This document shows, piece by piece, positions 13,609-14,534 of a stretch of DNA of 14,534 nucleotides (positions are counted from its first letter, which is position 1; each line of letters starts with the position of its first letter). A model generated the notes under the pieces. It was not told the origin of the DNA. It saw nothing but the letters and a program-made list of their open reading frames with translations, and ran no database searches. Made by a program: the position numbers and the translations under genes. Source of the DNA: an uncultured Megamonas sp. (GTDB lineage: Bacteria > Bacillota_C > Negativicutes > Selenomonadales > Selenomonadaceae); assembly GCA_900556715.1 (NCBI GenBank), contig USPM01000020.1, forward strand, positions 1 to 14,534. Reading direction: 5' to 3'.

Positions 13609-13651
13609 CTTTATATAGTATTTTTATTATGAAATGATAGGAGGGTTTTTA

Positions 13652-14488
13652 ATGTTAAATCATGCTATGCGTTATGTAATAATTATTATTGGGTGTTTAC
13701 TAGCTGCCGCTGCTTATAATTTATTTTTAATACCGATGAATTTTTTATCTGGTGGTTTAGCAGGGATTGCCTTTATCTTGTATTATTTATTTAATTTGCC
13801 GATTGGGATAATGAACTTTTTGTTAAATATTCCTATTTTATATATAGCTTATCGCTATTTTGGCAGATTGTATTTTTTTGATACAATTTTAGGCACAATT
13901 TTATTTTCTGTTGCTTTGGATTTAACAGCTTTTTTAAACGCTTATCCACCATTATCAGAGCCTATGTTATGTGCTATTGTAGGAGGCGTTATCTCAGGTA
14001 TTGGCTTTGGTCTGATTTTTCGCAGTAATTGTAATACAGGCGGTGTAGATGTAATAGCAGCACTGATTAAAAAATTATATTCATATAATGTCGGAACGAT
14101 GGTATTTGTTTTAGACTGTTTGATTATTTTATCTAGTGTATGGTTATTTGATTATAATATTGCAGTATACACTTTTATTTGTATGTATTTAGGTGGTGTA
14201 CTCACCAATAAGATGATTGATGGTTTTAATATGCGAAAATCCATCATGATAATTACAGAAAAACCAGAAGCGATAGCAGATGTGATTATGATTGAATTAG
14301 ATAGAGGAGTTACTTTTCTCTATGGACAGGGTGCATATACTAAAAATAATCGTAAAGTTATTTATGTAGTGATTACTATGCGACAGGTGAGTAGAATAAA
14401 AGAGTTAACTTTGGATATAGATAAAAATGCTTTCTTTATTATTTCTGATGCAAGAGAAGTAACAGGAGAAGGCTTTTCACATCACTGA
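13652..14488 (+). CDS. YitT-family membrane protein (DUF161 plus DUF2179)
   Basis: A 278-residue membrane protein of the YitT family. Five or six hydrophobic segments fill residues 1-185, with the family-typical LIPMNFLSGGLAGIA (26-40) and IFRSNCNTGGVDVIAA (122-137). A soluble C-terminal DUF2179 domain (about 193-275) contains DRGVTFLYGQGAYT (217-230) and ends in FIISDAREVTGEGF. The molecular function is not established for most members; some have been suggested to be transporters. The longer frame begins at an ATG at 13634, but the Shine-Dalgarno TAGGAGGG (13638-13645) lies inside that extension and six bases before the ATG at 13652, which is chosen. It stands alone after the aspS terminator. 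The C-terminus (GEGFSHH) appears complete. Confidence 0.92.
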   Translation: MLNHAMRYVIIIIGCLLAAAAYNLFLIPMNFLSGGLAGIAFILYYLFNLPIGIMNFLLNIPILYIAYRYFGRLYFFDTILGTILFSVALDLTAFLNAYPPLSEPMLCAIVGGVISGIGFGLIFRSNCNTGGVDVIAALIKKLYSYNVGTMVFVLDCLIILSSVWLFDYNIAVYTFICMYLGGVLTNKMIDGFNMRKSIMIITEKPEAIADVIMIELDRGVTFLYGQGAYTKNNRKVIYVVITMRQVSRIKELTLDIDKNAFFIISDAREVTGEGFSHH

Positions 14489-14515
14489 TAATTTTAGATA
14501 AAGAAAATAGCCATA

Positions 14516-14534
14516 ACTCTAAGGGTTGAAGAGT
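14516..14534 (+). terminator. Probable terminator after the YitT gene, cut by the window end
   Basis: ACTCT (14516-14520) pairs with AGAGT (14530-14534) around a 9-base loop, and the left arm could extend leftward into ATAGCCATA. The window stops exactly where the right arm would continue, so the full stem and U tract cannot be seen. Confidence 0.45.

Noticed and set aside
13634..13651. Upstream ATG start for the YitT-family gene
   Set aside because: The six extra codons are translated from the Shine-Dalgarno itself; the ATG at 13652 is correctly spaced.
1..14534. CRISPR arrays, insertion sequences, tRNA or rRNA genes, prophage genes
   Set aside because: No regularly spaced repeats, transposase motifs, tRNA-like folds or phage proteins were seen on either strand.

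Overview
This is an AT-rich stretch of bacterial chromosome, most likely from a low-GC Bacillota. The class Negativicutes (Megamonas/Selenomonas-like) is my best guess. It rests on overall gene content, the rplU-prp-rpmA cluster with an L27 that carries a cleavable N-terminus, and the fur-hemZ-hisS-aspS order. The genus is inference; no rRNA or marker set is present. No tRNA, rRNA, CRISPR array, insertion sequence or phage gene was seen, and no gap between genes exceeds 300 bases.

Layout. (1) 30-740: rnc, ending in a strong, probably bidirectional hairpin terminator. (2) 806-2240, minus strand: a MarR-family regulator and a secreted subclass-B3-like metallo-beta-lactamase-fold hydrolase. The hydrolase promoter carries two TACGTATACGTA-type palindromes, one in the spacer and one at the start site. 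(3) 2340-3442: a classical ribosomal unit made of a promoter, an L21 leader RNA, rplU (L21), prp (the protease that matures L27), rpmA (L27) and a terminator. (4) 3451-7057: the most interesting region. It is a four-gene operon of a MaoC-like hot-dog protein, the biotin transporter subunit BioY, a thiolase-like protein and a short acyl-CoA synthetase-like ligase. An inverted repeat that fits the Firmicutes BirA operator covers its -35 box. (5) 7125-8312: a monocistronic branched-chain aminotransferase gene (ilvE) with its own promoter and terminator, and three copies of an 8-bp direct repeat in the promoter region. (6) 8342-13608: fur, hemZ, hisS and aspS, tightly spaced and probably one transcript. 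(7) 13652-14488: a YitT-family membrane protein, followed by what looks like the first part of a terminator cut by the window edge.

The candidate less-described system is the biotin-linked operon at 3451-7057. BioY with a thiolase and an acyl-CoA ligase recalls the BirA-controlled yhfUTS group of Bacillus subtilis. Here a fourth gene of the enoyl-CoA hydratase type is present, and the thiolase appears to lack its second active-site cysteine. Acyl-CoA activation, thiolase and hydratase chemistry beside a biotin transporter suggests a role in making or salvaging a pimelate-type biotin precursor, but that function is inference.

Several starts were moved from the longest open frame to the one placed by the Shine-Dalgarno sequence: 5828, 8458, 10434 and 13652.
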